Shown one piece after another: positions 42,161 through 50,681 of a DNA stretch of 51,043 nucleotides (positions are counted from its first letter, which is position 1; every line of letters begins with the position of its first letter). A program made the translations under genes and the position numbers. The notes below the pieces were generated by a model. It was given only the letters and a program-made list of their open reading frames with translations, was not told the DNA's origin and made no database searches. Source of the stretch: Candidatus Dormiibacter inghamiae. Lineage in GTDB: Bacteria; Chloroflexota; Dormibacteria; Dormibacterales; Dormibacteraceae. Location: assembly GCA_016464825.1 (NCBI GenBank), contig JAEKNQ010000056.1, forward strand, positions 1-51,043, in the 5' to 3' direction.

Positions 42161-44777
42161 GACAGCGTTTGTACTTCTTGCCGGAGCCGCACCAGCAGGG
42201 CTCATTGCGGCCGACTTTGATGTTGCCGGCGGGTGTGCCACCAGTTGTGGTGCCGTTGGGGGCGACGGCACCGACCGCGGCGCCGACGGGAACCTTTCGT
42301 TCGGCGCGGTTGGAACTTGATTGCCGTTCCGGCGCCGCGACCTGTGGTGGCGGTCTCTCGGGCTCCAGCTGCACTCGAAACATGCTGGCGACGACATCCC
42401 CCTGGATGGAAAGGGTCAGCTCATTGAACATCTTCAACGCTTCGTTCTTGAACTCGACGAGGGGGTCTTTTTGGGCGTAGGCCTGAAGGCTGATGCCCTC
42501 CCGGAAGTGCTCCATGGTGGTCAGAAAGTCAACCCACTTGGTGTCGATGGTTCGCAGCATCACGAAGCGCTCCACCTGGCGCACGACTTCGGGATCGCCC
42601 AACTCCGCTTCCTTCTGCTCATAGGCGGCCAGCGCCGCCTCGTAGAGGTAGTTGGCGAGACCTTCCTTGCCCGAGTTCAGAGCCTCGTCCGGAAGCTCAG
42701 TGTCGGGTGCTATCGGCATGTAGTGAGACAGGTAGCGCAGCAGCTCCTCCAGGCCCCAGCGGTCGGGGTGCCGTCCCGTGCAGTTCGCTTCCACGCCCCT
42801 GTGGATGACCTCGCGCAGGTACTCCAGGATGTTGGCCCGGGTGTCTATGCCGCTCAGCACCTTCTCGCGTTCGGCGTAGATCAACTCCCGCTGCGTGTTC
42901 ATCACGTCGTCGTATTCGACTACGTGCTTGCGAGCGTCGAAGTTCATGCCCTCTACACGTCGTTGAGCGCGTTCGATGGAGCTGGTCACCCAGCCGTGTT
43001 CGATGCGGTCCCCCTCGAGCCTGTCCATCAACCTGCCTATGCGGTCGGCCGCGGGCCCGAAGACCTGCATCAGCTGGTCGTCCAGGGAGATGAAGAAGCG
43101 CGTCGAGCCCGGGTCGCCCTGCCGTCCTGCCCGGCCGCGCAGCTGGTTGTCGATGCGTCGGCTCTCGTGCCGCTCGGTGCCGACGATATGCAGTCCGCCC
43201 AAAGCTTGCACACCGTCGCCGAGCACGATGTCGGTGCCGCGGCCCGCCATATTGGTGGCGATCGTGACAGCCCGCTGCTGGCCGGCCTCGGCCACGATGC
43301 TCGCCTCACGCTCGTGCTGCTTCGCATTGAGGACGTTGTGCTTCACGCCTTTCTTCTGCAGCAGGCGGGCAAGCCGCTCTGATTTGTCGACGGAAACCGT
43401 GCCCACCAGCACCGGCCGCCCCAATTCGTTCATCTCCATAATCTCATCGATGACTGCGGCGAACTTGGAATCCTCGTCGCGATAGATGACGTCCGCCTCG
43501 TCAAGCCTGATGAGGGGCCGGTTGGTGGGAATTTCCACGACCGTGAGTCGGTAGATCTTGTCGAACTCCTCCGCTTCAGTGATGGCCGTGCCCGTCATCC
43601 CGGCAAGCTTGTCGTAGAGCCGGAAGTAATTCTGCAAAGTGATGGTCGCGAGGGTGCGCATCTCCTGCTGGACTTTGAGGCCCTCCTTGGCCTCCACCGC
43701 CTGGTGCAGCCCGTCTGACCAACGGCGCCCTGGCATCGTCCGGCCGGTGAACTCGTCAACTATCACCACCTCCCCGTTCAACACGAGGTAGTGGTCCTCT
43801 CGGTGATAGAGCGCCTTGGCTTTCAACGCCTGGTTGAGTTGGTGGGCTTCGACCGCCTGCTCCAGATCGTAAATGTTCTTGATCCCGGTCAGGCGCTGAA
43901 TCTTGGCGATGCCCTCTTCGGTCAGCGAGGCTGACTTGTATTTGAGCTCGACTATGTAGTCGACGTCTTTTTCCAGCTTGGCCGCATAGCGTGCATATTG
44001 GTAGTACTTATCCGTCGATTCGGCGGCGGGGGCCGAGATGATGAGAGGCGTGCGGGCCTCGTCGACGAGGATGGAGTCGACCTCGTCCACAATGCCGTAG
44101 TGGAGCTTGCGCTGAACCCGCTGGGTCAAGTCGGTAGCCATGTTGTCGCGCAGGTAATCGAAGCCGAACTGGTTGTTGGTGCCGTATGTGATGTCAGAGC
44201 GGTAGGCCTCCTGCCGGCCGGAAGGCCGCAGGTGGCGCAGGCGCGGATCCGAGTGGTCGGGATCCTCGTAGTCAGGATCGTAGACGAAGGACCCGTTGGG
44301 CTGGTGCGGGTCGCCGACGATGACGCCTGTGCTGAGACCCATGCCATGGTAGACGGGCGCCATCCAGCCCGCGTCGCGCCGCGCCAGGTAGTCGTTGGCG
44401 GTGACCAGATGAACGCCCTCTCCGGAAAGGGCGTTTAGAGCCAGCGGCAGCGTGGCCACTAGCGTCTTGCCTTCACCTGTCTTCATCTCCGCGATCTTGC
44501 CGTGGTGGAGAACAATCCCACCCACTATCTGGACGTCGAAGTGTCGCATCCCGATGGTGCGCTGAGCGAGCACTCTCGTCACAGCGAAGGACTCTTCCAG
44601 AAGGTCGTCCAGGGACTCGTCGGAGGCCCGGCTGCGCAGCAGCACGGCCCGACGCCTGAGCTCGGCGTCGCTGAGCGGATTCAACTCGGCTTCGATCTCA
44701 CCGATCCGCTGAGCGGTGCGCAGGTGGTGGCGGATCTCCCGCTCATTCGGGTTGAAGACGCCGCCGAAGAGCCTCAT
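42150..44777 (-). CDS. secA: Protein translocase ATPase SecA
   Basis: An 875-residue motor ATPase driving Sec export. MKTGEGKTLVATLP is Walker A (about residue 97), VDEVDSILVDEARTPLIIS the DEVD/DExx box, EFTGRTMPGRRWSDGLHQAVEAKEG and TNMAGRGTDIVLGDGV the NBD2 motifs, and QLRGRAGRQGDPGSTRFFISLDD the arginine finger region. The C-terminus ends in a SEC-C zinc motif (CWCGSGKKYKRCHG) that binds SecB or ribosomes. ATG 44777 gives the standard N-terminus MRLFGGVFNPNEREI; the frame extends to 44924 with Pro-rich non-family sequence. A roughly 25-residue insert (DPHQPNGSFVYDPDYEDPDHSDPRLRHLRPSG, in two pieces near 150-180) is characteristic of Actinobacteria/Chloroflexota SecA. It is followed by prfB with overlap. 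Confidence 0.97.
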   Translation of the reverse strand: MRLFGGVFNPNEREIRHHLRTAQRIGEIEAELNPLSDAELRRRAVLLRSRASDESLDDLLEESFAVTRVLAQRTIGMRHFDVQIVGGIVLHHGKIAEMKTGEGKTLVATLPLALNALSGEGVHLVTANDYLARRDAGWMAPVYHGMGLSTGVIVGDPHQPNGSFVYDPDYEDPDHSDPRLRHLRPSGRQEAYRSDITYGTNNQFGFDYLRDNMATDLTQRVQRKLHYGIVDEVDSILVDEARTPLIISAPAAESTDKYYQYARYAAKLEKDVDYIVELKYKSASLTEEGIAKIQRLTGIKNIYDLEQAVEAHQLNQALKAKALYHREDHYLVLNGEVVIVDEFTGRTMPGRRWSDGLHQAVEAKEGLKVQQEMRTLATITLQNYFRLYDKLAGMTGTAITEAEEFDKIYRLTVVEIPTNRPLIRLDEADVIYRDEDSKFAAVIDEIMEMNELGRPVLVGTVSVDKSERLARLLQKKGVKHNVLNAKQHEREASIVAEAGQQRAVTIATNMAGRGTDIVLGDGVQALGGLHIVGTERHESRRIDNQLRGRAGRQGDPGSTRFFISLDDQLMQVFGPAADRIGRLMDRLEGDRIEHGWVTSSIERAQRRVEGMNFDARKHVVEYDDVMNTQRELIYAEREKVLSGIDTRANILEYLREVIHRGVEANCTGRHPDRWGLEELLRYLSHYMPIAPDTELPDEALNSGKEGLANYLYEAALAAYEQKEAELGDPEVVRQVERFVMLRTIDTKWVDFLTTMEHFREGISLQAYAQKDPLVEFKNEALKMFNELTLSIQGDVVASMFRVQLEPERPPPQVAAPERQSSSNRAERKVPVGAAVGAVAPNGTTTGGTPAGNIKVGRNEPCWCGSGKKYKRCHGR

Positions 44778-44939
44778 CAGGCTTCCCGCCCCGGGCTCGG
44801 TAGGCAACCAGGCAGGCGGAGCTGAGCTGCTGGGGGCTGGTTCCGGACCACGCTCGAGGCCCTGGTCCGGCCGGGGACCGCGACCTTCACTGAAGGGATG
44901 ATACCCACGCCCCTCGTCGCCCAAGCCGAACTGAAGCCC

Positions 44940-45632
44940 TCAGACATCCACCCTGGCCAACGTGACGGCCACCACCTGACCGGCGCCGCCCGCCTTCAGC
45001 GCGGCTGCGCAGCTCTCCAGCGTCGCCCCGGTGGTGGCCACGTCATCCACCAGCAGAATCGCGCCCCCGGCCAGGGGCGGCCCCCGCCATTCGAATGCAT
45101 CATCGACGTTGCTGCGCCGGCGCAGCCTGTCCAGACCGACCTGCGGTGGCGTATCCCGCACGCGGATCAGCCGGCCGGCAGGCTTCTGCAGCCGCAGCCG
45201 GTGCCGAAGGTCGCCGACCAGCAATACCGCCTGGTTGTAGCCGCGCTGGCGGAGCCGACGCGGGTGCAGCGGCACCGGCACAAGCTGCGCGTCGGTGTGC
45301 ACGCCGACCTCGACGCTAACTACCTCTGTCAGCAACCCGGCCAGCGCGGGTGCCAGCGCCTGCCAGCCGGCGTACTTGAAGCGGTGAATGGCCCGCTCCA
45401 ACGGTCCCTCGTAGGCGGCGACCGAGCGCAGGCGGGACAGGCAGCGGAGGCGGGCCCGGCAGCCGCAGCTGATGCCTGCATGCTCCAGCTCCCGGCCGCA
45501 GCGACGGCAGAGGGGCTCCTCCAGCCGGCGCACGCGGTCCCTGCAGCCGGCGCACAGCCAGGCGCCCACGGCTCCGCAGCCGCCACAGCGGGGCGGCAGG
45601 AGCCAGTCGAGCAGGCGATTCCAACCGGCCAT
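44940..45632 (-). CDS. comF: ComF-family phosphoribosyltransferase-like protein
   Basis: A 230-residue protein with an N-terminal zinc ribbon of paired cysteines (CGGCGAVGAWLCAGC, CRRCG, CGC) and a C-terminal PRTase domain with the PRPP loop LLVDDVATTGATLESC. The middle contains FKYAGWQALAPAL and PVPLHPRRLRQRGYNQAVLL. ComF proteins help internalise single-stranded DNA during natural transformation; in lineages without a clear competence system their role is unclear. ATG 45632 or the preceding GTG 45638 is the start. It lies upstream of secA on the same strand, with a 162-bp gap. Confidence 0.9.
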   Translation of the reverse strand: MAGWNRLLDWLLPPRCGGCGAVGAWLCAGCRDRVRRLEEPLCRRCGRELEHAGISCGCRARLRCLSRLRSVAAYEGPLERAIHRFKYAGWQALAPALAGLLTEVVSVEVGVHTDAQLVPVPLHPRRLRQRGYNQAVLLVGDLRHRLRLQKPAGRLIRVRDTPPQVGLDRLRRRSNVDDAFEWRGPPLAGGAILLVDDVATTGATLESCAAALKAGGAGQVVAVTLARVDV

Positions 45633-45775
45633 GTCCACGACGCTGCCATGTCCGAGCCGCCTTGTCAGCCTGGGCGGTGAAGATCGGCCGCACTCGAGCG
45701 AAGGCAGTTCGCTCAGTCAGAGCGATCGACAACTCACCAAGCGCAGGTCTTGCTGATTGGCCCGCAGACCTCGCC

Positions 45776-46144
45776 TCAGACGTGTTCGATGCTGAATTGC
45801 TCGCCTCGCTCCAGGGGCAAGCCGGAAAGTGAGCCGGCAGGCAGCTCGACCACGCTCCGGCTGCCCGCCACAAAGGGCACGACGCGCCAAGGCCGGAGGC
45901 CTGGATGGGCCGACACCAAGCGCTGAGCTCGATCGAGGAAGATTGCATCGAGCGGAAAGCGAACGCCGAACATGTGGATGCCGTTGCAGGGCTGGATCCA
46001 CATCCCCTGCCCGGCTGGGAGAGCAGGCCTGAACATCAGGCCCAGGCCCCGCCCGACAAAGGTGCGCGGCACCAGCAGGCGCTCCGCCAGGACGCGCCCG
46101 GAGGGCACGTGCCGGAGCCGGAGGACCTGCCCAGTTCGCGCCAT
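45776..46144 (-). CDS. DUF192 family protein
   Basis: A 122-residue protein with the DUF192 core: LAERLLVPRTFVGRGLGLMFRPALPAGQGMWIQPCNGIHMFGVRFPLDAIFLD (in pieces), RLVSAHPGLRPWRVVPF and SVVELPAGS. The family is a small beta-barrel of unknown function, often next to secretion or cell-envelope genes. No signal peptide here, whereas many members have one. ATG 46144 lies 24 bp from the divergent hydrolase gene. The 143 bp between its stop and comF contain no recognisable gene. Confidence 0.85.
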   Translation of the reverse strand: MARTGQVLRLRHVPSGRVLAERLLVPRTFVGRGLGLMFRPALPAGQGMWIQPCNGIHMFGVRFPLDAIFLDRAQRLVSAHPGLRPWRVVPFVAGSRSVVELPAGSLSGLPLERGEQFSIEHV

Positions 46145-46168
46145 GTCGCCTAAGCTACGTCGACCTCA

Positions 46169-46909
46169 GTGCCTGATTTTATCTCCGCCGGAGTTCGGCT
46201 TCACTACGCGCTTGCAGGGCCGGCCGACGGCAGACCCATAGTGCTGGGCCATGGCTTCTGCAGCGACTACTCGCTCAACTGGATAGGTACTCGTTGGCAG
46301 GAGACGCTGACCGGCGCCGGCTTCCACGTGATAGGCCTTGACAGCCGCGGTCATGGCGCTTCGGCAAAACCGCGAGACCCGGCCGCGTACAGCCGCCCGG
46401 AGATGGCAGCGGATGTGACCCGGCTGCTGGACGAGCTCGGCCTCCAGGCCGCCGACTACCTCGGCTACTCGATGGGCGCGCGCATCGGCTTGGAGTTGCT
46501 GCAGCGCTTTCCCGAGCGCGTCCGGCGCGCGGTTCTCGGGGGGTTGAACGGCTCGGACGACTTTGAGCGCGCTCGGCTGGTCGCCCGCCGCTTTCGGGGC
46601 GATGCCGGGATCACCGACCCGGTGGCCGTGTCTTTCTTCTCCTTCGCTTCGGCCCGGCCGGTGAATGATCTCGAGGCTCTGGCCTGCTGCATCCTGGGCG
46701 ACCAGCCACCGCTCCAGGAGGCCGCTCTGGGCCGAGTAGCTGTAAAGGCTCTGCTAGTTGCAGGTGATCGCGATCCGATAGCTGCTGAGGCCGAGTCAAT
46801 CGCTGCCCTGATGCCCAATGCCAGCTATGTAGAGCTGCGGGGCCGAGACCACATGAGCTCAGTACCCGCCCGAGCCTTCAAGGAGGCCGCGCTGGCGTTT
46901 CTCAGCTAG
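46169..46909 (+). CDS. Alpha/beta hydrolase
   Basis: A 246-residue hydrolase of the alpha/beta fold. VLGHGFCSDYSLNW forms the oxyanion region, GLDSRGHGASAKP is typical, the nucleophile elbow is GYSMGARIG with Ser near residue 101, the acid is in AGDRDPIA, and the histidine is in GRDHMSSV. Such sequences resemble non-heme haloperoxidase/esterase-type enzymes; the substrate is not predictable. GTG 46169 is the start. Its stop region overlaps the stop of the next gene on the opposite strand by 4 nt. Confidence 0.85.
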   Translation: MPDFISAGVRLHYALAGPADGRPIVLGHGFCSDYSLNWIGTRWQETLTGAGFHVIGLDSRGHGASAKPRDPAAYSRPEMAADVTRLLDELGLQAADYLGYSMGARIGLELLQRFPERVRRAVLGGLNGSDDFERARLVARRFRGDAGITDPVAVSFFSFASARPVNDLEALACCILGDQPPLQEAALGRVAVKALLVAGDRDPIAAEAESIAALMPNASYVELRGRDHMSSVPARAFKEAALAFLS

Positions 46910-47133
46910 AGCTGGAGCGCCTCGGCGGTGCCACGAAGCGTTTGGACGATCTGGCCGCCCAGTGTGTACCAGATCAGCGCCAGGGCAAGCAGAGTGAGAA
47001 GCGCCAGCAGCCAGTAGTCGACCAGCTTGGGCTTCGGCTCCTGACTCACGCTTGGCAAGCCTACTGAAGCCACCGGCAGAGGCAGTCCGCCTCTTTCCGC
47101 CTGCCGGGGCGCCGGCTCAGCTCCGACCGACAC
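46906..47133 (-). CDS. Small single-pass membrane protein
   Basis: A 75-residue frame with one strong membrane helix (YWLLALLTLLALALIWYTLGG) and a short C-terminal helix. The first 28 residues are Pro/Ala-rich and probably not conserved; translation may begin at the internal GTG 47049, giving 47 residues (SQEPKPKLVDYW and onward). It follows the GT2 gene, overlapping its end by 17 nt, so it may be an accessory membrane subunit of that glycosyltransferase; that is inference from position. No family recognised. Confidence 0.5.
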   Translation of the reverse strand: MSVGAEPAPRQAERGGLPLPVASVGLPSVSQEPKPKLVDYWLLALLTLLALALIWYTLGGQIVQTLRGTAEALQL

Positions 47134-47842
47134 TGCCCACTCTTAGCCGCGCCAGGTCCCAGACCATCCGGCCGCCGTCCCGCAGCGGCGAAACGCTGCT
47201 TGCGTCGGAGTTCAGCCAGCGCACCCCCACCTCGCTCACCCGCCGGCCGGAACGCCGAGCCCGGAGCAGGATCTCGACATCGAAAGCAAAGCGATCGATC
47301 TCCAGCTGACTGAAAAGGTAGCGTGCCGCCTCGCCCCGGAAGAGCTTGAAACCGCACTGCGTGTCACGGAGGCCGGGCAGAAGCGTCACCCGCACCAGGC
47401 GGTTGAATGCCTTCCCCAGCAGCCGGCGGTGGAAGGGCTGGTCGATCTCCCGGGCGCCCAGCACAGCGCGGGAAGCGATAGCGATGTCGGCGCCAGCGGC
47501 GATCGCCCCCTCAAGCTTCGGCAGCTCCTCGATGGGCATCGATGCATCCGCGTCGAAGAGCAGCACCAGACTGCCTCGGCTGATATCAACACCCTCGGCC
47601 GAGGCCCGGCCTTTGCCCCGATTGCGCGGCAGCGTCTTGGCCCGGACTTGGGGATATTCGCGGGCCAGTTGTTGCAGCAGGGCGCCGGTACCGTCCGAGC
47701 TGCCGTCGTCGACGAGGATGATCTCGAACGGCCGGCCGCGCTCCAGAAGCCACCGAGCGACCCCTGCCACCGAAGTCGGCAGCCGTCGCATCTCGTTGAA
47801 GCAAGGGATCACCACACTGAGGTCCAGGGCCTGACCGCTCAG
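47117..47842 (-). CDS. Family 2 glycosyltransferase (dolichyl-phosphate glucose synthase-like)
   Basis: A 241-residue GT2 enzyme. The N-terminal LSVVIPCFNEMRRLP is followed by ILVDDGSSDGTGALL, RNRGKGRASAEGVDISRG, LLFDADASMP (DxD metal site) and GLRDTQCGFKLFRGEAARYLF, matching polyprenyl-phosphate glucosyl/mannosyltransferases. It probably loads a sugar on a lipid carrier for envelope glycans. The preferred start is CTG 47842, in a CTGA overlap with the stop of the WecG/TagA gene; this begins 6 residues before DLSVVIP. A standard start (GTG 47935) exists but would overlap the upstream gene by 97 nt and add 31 non-conserved residues. Confidence 0.85.
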   Translation of the reverse strand: MSGQALDLSVVIPCFNEMRRLPTSVAGVARWLLERGRPFEIILVDDGSSDGTGALLQQLAREYPQVRAKTLPRNRGKGRASAEGVDISRGSLVLLFDADASMPIEELPKLEGAIAAGADIAIASRAVLGAREIDQPFHRRLLGKAFNRLVRVTLLPGLRDTQCGFKLFRGEAARYLFSQLEIDRFAFDVEILLRARRSGRRVSEVGVRWLNSDASSVSPLRDGGRMVWDLARLRVGSVGRS

Positions 47843-48567
47843 GCTTGCTGCCTCCGCGCCACCGCCAGCGCGAACACCGGTAGAACCCACATACGCCGGA
47901 TGCGCCAGGGCTGGAGCAGCAGTCGCCATAACCACTCCAGGTGCACCCTGCGTACAGGTTCCGGAGCCCGCCGAACGCGGCCGGCGAGAAAGTCGAAAGT
48001 GCCTCCCACGCCGATGGCCACGGGCACCCGCAGTCGTTCTCGATTACGCTCCACCCAAAACTCCTGGCGAGGATGCCCATAGCCGACCAGCAAGAGGTCG
48101 GGCTGCGCCGCTTCGATGCGCCGCAGGCTTTCCCAGTCGTCGGCCGGGAGCGGCGAGCCGGCGTGCGCGCCCGCCACTCGCAGCGGCGGATACCGCTTCT
48201 GCAGCTGTCTCGCCGCCTCTGCCCCCACGCCGGGCAGCGCGCCCAGCAGGAAAGGCCGCCAGCCGCGCCGCGCACAAAGCTCAGCCAGCGCGGGCACCAG
48301 GTCGCTGCCTGCCACGCGCTCCTGTTTTTCGGCGCCCTGTCGACGCAGCGCCCAGACCAGCCCTATGCCATCTGGCACGCACAGCGCCGAGCCCTCCAGC
48401 ACATGGCGGAATGCCGGATCGCGGCGGGCGCGCATGATGAACTCGGGGTTGGCTGTCGCCACGAGCCCCACAGGCCCCCGAGCCTCGATCAGGCGCTCGA
48501 CGAGTGCCAGCGCTTCAGCCATGTCCACGCAATCGACTCGAACTCCGAGTACGCGCTTGGATTCCAC
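47839..48567 (-). CDS. WecB/TagA/CpsF (WecG) family glycosyltransferase
   Basis: A 242-residue GT26 enzyme that adds N-acetylmannosamine-type sugars to lipid-linked intermediates of wall polymers. N-terminal VLGVRVDCVDMAEALALVERLI, ATANPEFIMRARRD, CVPDGIGLVWALR (catalytic aspartate), PFLLGALPGVGAEAA, and VGYGHPRQEFWVERNRERL are all family blocks, followed by the amphipathic C-terminal membrane-associated part (EPVRRVHLEWLWRLLLQPWR). GTG 48567 gives the proper N-terminus; the longer frame to 48894 is not conserved. It overlaps the GT2 gene downstream. Together with the divergent GT4 gene it forms a small envelope polysaccharide cluster. Confidence 0.9.
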   Translation of the reverse strand: MESKRVLGVRVDCVDMAEALALVERLIEARGPVGLVATANPEFIMRARRDPAFRHVLEGSALCVPDGIGLVWALRRQGAEKQERVAGSDLVPALAELCARRGWRPFLLGALPGVGAEAARQLQKRYPPLRVAGAHAGSPLPADDWESLRRIEAAQPDLLLVGYGHPRQEFWVERNRERLRVPVAIGVGGTFDFLAGRVRRAPEPVRRVHLEWLWRLLLQPWRIRRMWVLPVFALAVARRQQA

Positions 48568-48678
48568 AGCTATATCATCGCCAGCGGATGCACCCTGGCG
48601 CCGGCGCCCGAGCCGCCTGGCGGCCCTTGCGAAGATGGTGACCGGTTCGGCAGCAGGCTGTCTGGATGCCCTGCTCTG

Positions 48679-49626
48679 ATGCTCAGGATTCTGGCCTTGC
48701 CCGCAACTGATGCCGGAGTGCCGCCGGTCGGGGCGCGGGCCTACGCCCGCTCCCTGCTGAGCGCCCTGGCCGCTGCCCCCGGACTCGAGCTGGTGGCCGA
48801 GGCCAGTCGGGCAGATGTGATTCTCAACCTGGATGGTAACTTTCGCGGACACCGAGGCTGTGCCACTGTCACAACTGTGCTGGACGCCGGCCACCTCTAC
48901 CGGCGGGATGCGTACACGCGGAGGCAGCTTGCCGCGCAGATGTGGCGAACCGCCTCGGCGGTGCGCCGCTCAGATGCGGTACTGGTTCCGTCTGAGGCGG
49001 TTGCCTTCGCGCTGCAGACCTGGCTCAAAGTGCCACGTGCATCGATTCGAGTCTATGAGGCGCTGCCGCATTCACGCTTTCGTCGCCGGCCTAGAACCGA
49101 GGTCGAACTGCTCAGAGCCGCTCTCGGCTTACCCGAGCGCTACGTGCTTTTCATCGGGCGCCGCAGCCGGCGCAAGAACCTCTCGCTTTTGGAAATGGCC
49201 TGGGCACGGTGTTCGGCCGTGCGGACAGCTGGAGTCGGGCTTGTCCTGGCCGGCCCGGGCACGGGAGGCGTCAGGGGCGCTGTCGATCTGGGCTACGTCG
49301 AACCGGACGCCCTCCCTGGGCTGCTTAGCGGCGCCCTGGCCTGGCTTAATCCCAGCCACTATGAGGGCTCGGCCCTGGGGGCGCTGGAAGCCCTCGCCTG
49401 CGGCGTGCCAACGCTTTTCGCCGCAGTCGGGGCGCTCCCCCGCGCCATGGGAAGGGCCGGCTGGGCACTCTGCGAGAACGACCCCGATGAGTGGTCGGCG
49501 GCACTGGCGGCCCTTCTCGAGAATCGGGACGTTCGAACGGCGCTCGTTGCAGCCGGGCTGACCCTGACCGCTGAGCGGCGGCGCGCCCAGGACGACGCAG
49601 CTCGTGTCCTGGCGGCTTTTCGTTGA
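48679..49626 (+). CDS. Family 4 glycosyltransferase
   Basis: A 315-residue GT-B enzyme. The first half is degenerate (AGVPPVGARAYARSLLSAL donor-loop like start), with SDAVLVPSEAVAFAL marking the domain boundary near residue 107. The C-terminal half is typical: RYVLFIGRRSRRKNLSLL, VGLVLAGPGTGG, LGYVEPDALPGLLSGALAWLNPSHYEGSALGALEALACGVPTLF (ExxxxxxxE motif of GT4). The sugar and acceptor are unknown; divergent from the WecG gene with a 111-bp gap. ATG 48679 is used; the frame extends upstream without similarity. Its TGA stop shares a base with the next ATG (TGATG). Confidence 0.85.
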   Translation: MLRILALPATDAGVPPVGARAYARSLLSALAAAPGLELVAEASRADVILNLDGNFRGHRGCATVTTVLDAGHLYRRDAYTRRQLAAQMWRTASAVRRSDAVLVPSEAVAFALQTWLKVPRASIRVYEALPHSRFRRRPRTEVELLRAALGLPERYVLFIGRRSRRKNLSLLEMAWARCSAVRTAGVGLVLAGPGTGGVRGAVDLGYVEPDALPGLLSGALAWLNPSHYEGSALGALEALACGVPTLFAAVGALPRAMGRAGWALCENDPDEWSAALAALLENRDVRTALVAAGLTLTAERRRAQDDAARVLAAFR

Positions 49627-50429
49627 TGCTCGAGCCGTCGGCCGTAGCATCGACCAGAACTATGAGCTCGCCTCTCGCCAGCCGGCGCTTGTTCGATCTC
49701 GAGCAACCCCGGCGGAAGGGGGCGCCCATCCACCCCTCCCACCAGCCACCGGGCTACTCCTACCTGCTTCATCGGCGCCACGCGCCGAGCCCCGAGCACC
49801 GCACTTCCGCCTCAGGGGTGATGATCGCAAGCGAGCACTCGGGAACGCATATCGACGCCCTCTGCCACCAGGCTTGGGACGGACGCCTGCATGGCGGCGC
49901 GGATGCGGTTGCCGCGCAGGACAGCTTTGGCTTCTCGCTGCTTGGCGCGGAAGCGATCGCCCCCATTCTGACTCGGGGCTGGCTCATCGACCTGGGCGTC
50001 GTGGCCGAGCCCGGCTGGATCTCGCTCGAAAGGGTGCGCCTGGCGGCCTCAGAGCAAGAGATCGCGCCTGCGCCTGGCGACGTCGTACTGATCCGCACTG
50101 CCAACGGTGCGAATTGGCAGAGGCCCGAGCGCTACCTTCGCGGCCCCGGGATGGCGGCGGCCGTGTCCAGCTGGCTGGCCGAGCTTCGACCGCGAGCAGT
50201 CGGCGCCGACAACCTGGCCTGGGACTGGCTCGAACCCGATCCGGGCTACGGCACGCTGCCGGGCCACACCATCCTGCTGGTGCAGCACGGCATCCACATC
50301 TTGGAGAACCTCTACTTGGAGGAGCTGGCCGCTGCCGGCGTCAGGAGCTTCACGTTCGTCTGCCTGCCGCTGAAGCTCGTGGGAGCCACCGGCTCGCCCG
50401 TCCGACCGATCGCTTTGCTCGACAGCTAG
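49626..50429 (+). CDS. Cyclase/kynurenine formamidase-like metal-dependent hydrolase
   Basis: A 267-residue protein of the PF04199 family. The signature HSGTHIDALCHQ (HxGTHxDxxxH zinc/manganese site) occurs near residue 78. DVVLIRTAN, RGPGMAAAVSSWL, VGADNLAWD and LVQHGIHILENLYLEELAAAG are the other family blocks. Members hydrolyse cyclic amides or formamides such as N-formylkynurenine, or act on mandelate-like esters; the substrate is unknown. ATG 49626 overlaps the GT4 stop; a TTG one codon earlier is possible. The TAG stop (50427-50429) contains the TA target duplication and the first base of the adjacent MITE-like element. Confidence 0.85.
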   Translation: MLEPSAVASTRTMSSPLASRRLFDLEQPRRKGAPIHPSHQPPGYSYLLHRRHAPSPEHRTSASGVMIASEHSGTHIDALCHQAWDGRLHGGADAVAAQDSFGFSLLGAEAIAPILTRGWLIDLGVVAEPGWISLERVRLAASEQEIAPAPGDVVLIRTANGANWQRPERYLRGPGMAAAVSSWLAELRPRAVGADNLAWDWLEPDPGYGTLPGHTILLVQHGIHILENLYLEELAAAGVRSFTFVCLPLKLVGATGSPVRPIALLDS

Positions 50430-50677
50430 TGTCCTAAGTCCGAAGTTCCTTGCATCTTCCCAGGCTAGGCGGCGGGAGCCTGCGGCGCTGAAGCCGGTGT
50501 CAAGGGGCCCGGCGCGGCGTCGCACGCCCCCGCTGGGCGGCGCCCCCGGCTGGTAGTGCGCGCTTCCTTGGACCACCCTTTCCTTCCACCCCAGGAAGTC
50601 ATCGACTTCGTGGCGACCCCGGTTTGCTCCGGCCCCCGGAGCCCGAGAATATGCCGCGGACCTCAGTTCCAGGACAC
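50429..50677. mobile_element. MITE-like element, family A, copy 2 (249 bp)
   Basis: Inverted relative to the copy at 36379-36618. Left end GTGTCCTAAGTCCGAAGTTC, right end complementary to GTGTCCTGGAACTGAGGTCC. A perfect TA duplication flanks it (50427-50428 and 50678-50679), within CTAG on both sides. The internal hairpin (around 50590-50620), GAATATGCC near the right end and the GGCGCCCC-rich centre correspond to copy 1. No coding capacity. Confidence 0.8.
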
Positions 50678-50681
50678 TAGC

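Noticed and set aside
44898..45680. 260-codon plus-strand frame opposite comF
   Set aside because: It mirrors the comF coding strand; comF has clear zinc and PRTase motifs.
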